DNA of 10,069 bases from an uncultured Eubacterium sp. (GTDB lineage: Bacteria; Bacillota; Clostridia; Lachnospirales; Lachnospiraceae). Numbering within the stretch: position 1 is the stretch's first letter; every line of letters begins with the position of its first letter. The position numbers were made by a program, and so were the translations under genes. Under the pieces are notes generated by a model. It was given only the letters and a program-made list of their open reading frames with translations, made no database searches and had not been told where the DNA came from. The stretch spans positions 11,786 through 21,854 of the forward strand of contig CAJTTQ010000047.1 in assembly GCA_910579145.1 (NCBI GenBank). The letters are read 5' to 3'. Shown in pieces: positions 6,960-10,069 of the stretch.

Positions 6960-7148
6960 CTATTTACCCGTCTGAAACTCCGGCAGTTTTAAACCGGATT
7001 CCTGTCCCATGCTCTCAAAAAAATTGTGGAACAATCCTGTAAACATCGATGTGATCGGATCACGGAACAAAATAACGATCGCCACCAACGCGAGCACGAC
7101 AAGCACCGCTACGATGATCTTTCCATATTCCTGCAAAAATTCTGTCAT
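6960..7148 (-). CDS. 62-aa Flp-like pilin candidate
   Basis: A small protein opening with MTEFLQEYGKIIVAVL, with Glu-Tyr-Gly at residues 7-9. A long aliphatic helix (about 10-28) follows, then an amphipathic segment rich in Phe (about 30-48), and a polar tail ending in TGK. Size and layout fit an Flp pilin, but there is no basic leader ending in glycine. Mature Flp pilins have the same triplet at positions 5-7, so a processed form would lose only two residues, if any. The ATG overlaps the stop of the beta-helix gene as ATGA, and AAAGGAG at 7159-7165 lies 10 bases upstream. Being longest after the Ig-bearing member and directly upstream of cpaF, it is the best candidate for the major pilin. 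Confidence 0.8.
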   Translation of the reverse strand: MTEFLQEYGKIIVAVLVVLALVAIVILFRDPITSMFTGLFHNFFESMGQESGLKLPEFQTGK

Positions 7149-9769
7149 CTGACATCCGCTCCTTTCGTTTTCATGTAGGAAAATCTTCTATGAAACAAAT
7201 CATTGGTCTCCCTGGAAAAAGGATCGTCTCTCTCCTTTATAAAAGTTCGGATCTTTTTCTTATCCTCTGCTGTTACCGTCCACACTTCTTCACACTGGCT
7301 GCTATCCCTTTGAAACGTCCGCGCCAGTTCAGCCGCATAACTTCCGGTCCGCCAAACCGAATCTTCCTCCAGTGTCTCCCTGTATTCTGGACTGATAAAT
7401 CTCACAAAACCACGCCGTCCCGTTTTCCCGCTGTCATTTTCCCTTCTCACCACATGTACGATTATTGTTTTCTCACATACTTTTCCCGTTCCATACTGTC
7501 TCTCCACTCCCTCCGGCATATAAAAACGGTGTCCGCACTGATCCTTCACCCGTATCGTAACCGGATATTCCCCTTCTGTCCGCATGTCAAGCCCGCCCCA
7601 CAACACTGTCATACTGCGTTGTAGCTGGCTCTCCGTCTCCACGTCATCGCATAGCCGCATATGGGATAATATATCCTGCTTTGCCTGCTCCACACGGTCT
7701 GGCGTATAGTCCCCGGCAAAAAAGTACCTATCCCGCATATTGATCTTTGGCCTCCCATTTGGAACCACCTCATACCGCCGGTGATACTCCGCCCCGATGC
7801 CAAACGAATTTACAACACGATAGACGATCTTGCCTTTCCCGATAAACACTTTCGCTGCATGGGATTCTTCTGTCGGAAGCACATCTGCCGGATCGGCCAT
7901 CGTCTGATCCGGCAGCAACACCGACACGATCTCGATCTTCTCCGTTAGGTCGCCGTCGTGCTCATCCAAAGCTCCCATCCCAGCCAAAAGTACCGGCCTG
8001 TCCGCGTACTCGCCCTCGTACAGTTTCAGATCACCGTAATGATCGGTCAGTACCGGCTTTTTCACCCAAAGGGCATAGAGATCGACCCTCTCACCATTTC
8101 GTCCCAGATCCCGCACCTCCTCTCTCTCTTTGTACGTGATCGCATTCGGACTCTGTACGATTCCCGGCGCCAGACCCCATCCCACAAATCCGTATCCCTC
8201 TCTTTGGAACTTACAGGCCTCCAAGGCTTTTCTCCCGCCTACATATACCTGCTGTTCCTCCATATGTCCCTGTCCGCCGTTCGCATGGAATATGATCGTA
8301 TATTTTTCCCTGCCAATGTACAGGCCGTCGCTTCCTGTTTCCAAAAGAAACCTTTTTTTCCTGCGCAGCGTAAACGAAGACAGAACAGCGGCCGGCGGCT
8401 CCCCGGAAGAAATATGTACGAGTTTGTGCCCTTCACGATATGTTTCCGGACATAATTCACACGGCGAAGGAAGCGAAATCTTCTCATCTGCCTCGATCAC
8501 GCGGTCTTTAAGAAGATATACGCTATTGACCGCTGCCTTTCCCGAAAGTCCGAGCCATCCGTCCGCATACCGGATGCCGTATACGTCTCCTGAAACGATG
8601 CCTCCCCGGATTTCACACTCGCCTTTCGTTTTTACGGCACAGTCTTTGCTCTCGATTTTCCCTCCTGAAACATACATCCTGCCGCCGTTATTATAAATAA
8701 CATCTCCACTCCCACTTATGTTCCCTTTTCCTATTATCAGCTTCCCGGACGCATTGCTGGCAATGAAGATCTGCGTGCCGTCAGCCGCCTGATTGTCCGC
8801 CAAGCGGCCTCCGTTCATGTTTACATTCGCTCCTGCCGACATATAGATCCCGCCGCCCCGCTCGTTCGGGGCAGCGTTTCCTGTCATCTCGCCGCCGCTC
8901 ATATTCAGGACACTGTCCGCTGTCGTATACACGGCGCCTCCGGCAAAGGCGGCCTTATTGTCCACGATCATTCCACCTGAAATCGTGAGTACACCCTTAT
9001 TAAAGACCGCGCCGCCATATCCACCGTGGCGCTCCTCCCCTTTTTCATATCCGACCGCTTCGTTTCCCTGGATCGTCCCTCCCTGTAAAAACACGATCCC
9101 CCTGTTATGTATGGCGCCGCCCCTACCGTCAAAATCGGAATCTTTCCGCTGTCCGAGCACGGCGTTATCTGCTATGGTTCCACCTTCCATCACAAACATC
9201 CCGCCCGTCTCGACACGGACGCCGCTCCCCCCAGTCAGCGAAAGATTGTCCCGAATAACACTTCCCGGCTTCATGACCGCCGTTCCACCCGCGTGAACGG
9301 TCATACCTCCCCCGCCGTCCGTAAACGAACTTACGTTTTGATTGGCTGTCAGTTTTGCCCCGGTTTCCAGGCAGACGGTCCCTGTATCCACCTCGATCAG
9401 TTTCCCGTTTACATCACCGCTCTTTCCACCGTTTAATGTAAGATCCCTGATCGTCAGCTGCCTTCCCTGCATTTGGAAAAGTGTCCCCTTGTAACTGCTT
9501 CCCGACGCTGTTTTTCTGCGGATCCGGTAGGAACCGCCCCCATGCAGCAGCTTACTCCCCTTGACTTTCAGGCACCGGCTCACGGTAATATCCGCTTTTA
9601 CATAAATCGTCCTCTCCCCGTTTGCCCGGAGCGCCTGTTCGAGTTCCCCCTGTGTTCTCACATAACTGACCGCCGCCGCATGACACGTTTTCACACAGCC
9701 GGCCGGCTTACTCAGCAGGATCACCGCGAACATCGCCGCCGTCAAAACATACCCTCGCTTTCTTTTCAT
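7145..9769 (-). CDS. Large secreted beta-helix protein with InlB-type repeat and Ig-like domains
   Basis: An 874-aa protein counted from the ATG at 9769. It starts with a Sec signal peptide: basic MKRKR, a hydrophobic core, and probable cleavage after CHA near residue 31. Residues about 35-430 form a right-handed parallel beta-helix of short turns with recurring GGTI, GGAI and GGMI motifs followed by Asn, as in pectate-lyase-like adhesins. Residues about 489-571 match the Listeria-Bacteroides/InlB B-repeat (YTIIFHANGG ... GYGFVGW ... LYALW). Residues about 571-670 and 675-775 look like Ig-like domains, the first of HYR/DUF5011 type. There is no LPXTG or C-terminal membrane segment; the tail is charged. 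The best guess is an adhesin or cargo of the Tad-like machine. AAGGGTGG at 9778-9785 fits the ATG at 9769, so the in-frame GTG at 9781 is not used. The gene overlaps its upstream neighbour by 62 bases. Confidence 0.88.
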   Translation of the reverse strand: MKRKRGYVLTAAMFAVILLSKPAGCVKTCHAAAVSYVRTQGELEQALRANGERTIYVKADITVSRCLKVKGSKLLHGGGSYRIRRKTASGSSYKGTLFQMQGRQLTIRDLTLNGGKSGDVNGKLIEVDTGTVCLETGAKLTANQNVSSFTDGGGGMTVHAGGTAVMKPGSVIRDNLSLTGGSGVRVETGGMFVMEGGTIADNAVLGQRKDSDFDGRGGAIHNRGIVFLQGGTIQGNEAVGYEKGEERHGGYGGAVFNKGVLTISGGMIVDNKAAFAGGAVYTTADSVLNMSGGEMTGNAAPNERGGGIYMSAGANVNMNGGRLADNQAADGTQIFIASNASGKLIIGKGNISGSGDVIYNNGGRMYVSGGKIESKDCAVKTKGECEIRGGIVSGDVYGIRYADGWLGLSGKAAVNSVYLLKDRVIEADEKISLPSPCELCPETYREGHKLVHISSGEPPAAVLSSFTLRRKKRFLLETGSDGLYIGREKYTIIFHANGGQGHMEEQQVYVGGRKALEACKFQREGYGFVGWGLAPGIVQSPNAITYKEREEVRDLGRNGERVDLYALWVKKPVLTDHYGDLKLYEGEYADRPVLLAGMGALDEHDGDLTEKIEIVSVLLPDQTMADPADVLPTEESHAAKVFIGKGKIVYRVVNSFGIGAEYHRRYEVVPNGRPKINMRDRYFFAGDYTPDRVEQAKQDILSHMRLCDDVETESQLQRSMTVLWGGLDMRTEGEYPVTIRVKDQCGHRFYMPEGVERQYGTGKVCEKTIIVHVVRRENDSGKTGRRGFVRFISPEYRETLEEDSVWRTGSYAAELARTFQRDSSQCEEVWTVTAEDKKKIRTFIKERDDPFSRETNDLFHRRFSYMKTKGADVR

Positions 9770-10069
9770 CGTCCACACCACCCTTCGTTTCCCGGATCAT
9801 CAGATCCTGTTTTGCCTGCTCGAGCAGGCACGCCGTTTCTTTCACGGCACTGATAAAATCGTAGTTCACATTTTCTTTTCCGCACTCATAGTTGCGAAGC
9901 AGAAAAGATATGACTTTTCCTTTCGTAAGCGCATCCGCAAATCGCCGGTTATATGGAATCGTACCGACCATGAAGCCCGGAAGGCCGAACCGTTTTACAA
10001 TGTCATGCTTCGTAATCTCGGAATGAGGATCGTAATTTCCTATCACATAAAATGCTTTTTTCTGGATTT
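9708..10069 (-). CDS. CpaE/TadZ-like ParA/MinD-fold protein, C-terminal part only
   Basis: The frame is open to the right edge of the window, so the N-terminal portion with any Walker motifs is missing and no start can be given. The visible 120 residues contain KKAFYVIGNYDPHSE, then GTIPYNRRFADALTKGK and a FLLRNYECG segment. This pattern of a VxxNYD strand followed by an IPYN loop and an A-x-x-x-GK helix is typical of the C-terminal half of ParA/MinD-like ATPases. In Tad loci such a protein (TadZ/CpaE) localises the machine at the pole. Its position at the head of the visible operon fits. The last 20 or so codons overlap the signal-peptide region of the beta-helix gene. The GTG at 10046 is internal and is not a start. 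Confidence 0.65.
   Translation of the reverse strand, partial: IQKKAFYVIGNYDPHSEITKHDIVKRFGLPGFMVGTIPYNRRFADALTKGKVISFLLRNYECGKENVNYDFISAVKETACLLEQAKQDLMIRETKGGVDDEKKARVCFDGGDVRGDPAE
9778..9785 (-). promoter_or_regulatory. Ribosome binding site that sets the start of the beta-helix gene
   Basis: Read on the minus strand this is AAGGGTGG, 8 bases before the ATG at 9769. It overlaps the in-frame GTG at 9781, which therefore cannot be the start. It lies inside the coding sequence of the upstream CpaE-like gene. Confidence 0.55.

Noticed and set aside
7958..8696. Two overlapping + strand open frames (165 and 188 codons) opposite the beta-helix gene
   Set aside because: They are shadows of a long, well-supported minus-strand protein with clear domain structure. 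Neither has an RBS or recognisable features.
8600..9450. Direct DNA repeats suggested by the recurring Gly-Gly-rich turns of the beta-helix
   Set aside because: The repetition is at the protein level only. The codons vary and no tandem DNA repeat or CRISPR-like unit is visible.
9673..9781. Possible lipoprotein signal (cysteine after PAG) in the beta-helix protein
   Set aside because: A proline sits at -3 where a lipobox needs Leu, Val or Ile, and a better Sec cleavage site follows at CHA. It is treated as an ordinary signal peptide.
1..10069. Mobile elements, tRNA or rRNA genes, CRISPR arrays
   Set aside because: No transposase, integrase, terminal inverted repeats, RNA-gene sequence or spaced repeats were seen on either strand.

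Overview
The window looks like chromosome from a low-to-mid GC Clostridia member, most likely Lachnospiraceae-like. This rests on purine-rich Shine-Dalgarno sites in front of almost every gene, GTG and TTG starts, and the style of the proteins. I could not run a search, so the lineage is inference.

Left part (1-3050, + strand): a candidate sigma-A promoter drives an ABC-F ATPase of the YbiT/YkpA type. A HlyC/CorC (CNNM plus CBS) membrane protein follows 33 nt downstream. This pair ends at a strong intrinsic terminator (3101-3142), which lies inside the 3' end of the convergent gene from the other side. The two convergent stop codons abut with no base between them (TGATCA, 3048-3053).

Right part (3051-10069, - strand, read right to left): a dense, mostly translationally coupled operon for a divergent Tad/Flp-type (type IVb pilus-like) secretion machine. 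In order it encodes: the C-terminal part of a CpaE/TadZ-like ParA/MinD-fold protein (cut by the window edge); an 874-aa secreted beta-helix protein with an InlB-type repeat and Ig-like domains; a 62-aa Flp-like peptide; a CpaF/TadA ATPase; one polytopic protein that appears to fuse TadB and TadC; 29-aa and 47-aa Flp-like microproteins; a 141-aa protein with an Flp-like N-terminus and an Ig-like domain; and two small single-TM pseudopilin-like proteins (TadE/TadF type).

The most striking signal is that four proteins, from 29 to 141 aa, share the same first nine positions: a Glu-Tyr/Phe-Gly triplet exactly at residues 7-9, followed by one hydrophobic helix. This matches the E5-Y6-G7 of a mature Flp pilin, but without the usual leader peptide. 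Two of the four are too short for a normal ORF cutoff. The third needs its start moved to a GTG for the alignment to appear, and an independent Shine-Dalgarno argument supports that move. My reading is a Tad-like apparatus built from leaderless Flp-like subunits, with a large beta-helix protein as the probable displayed or secreted cargo.
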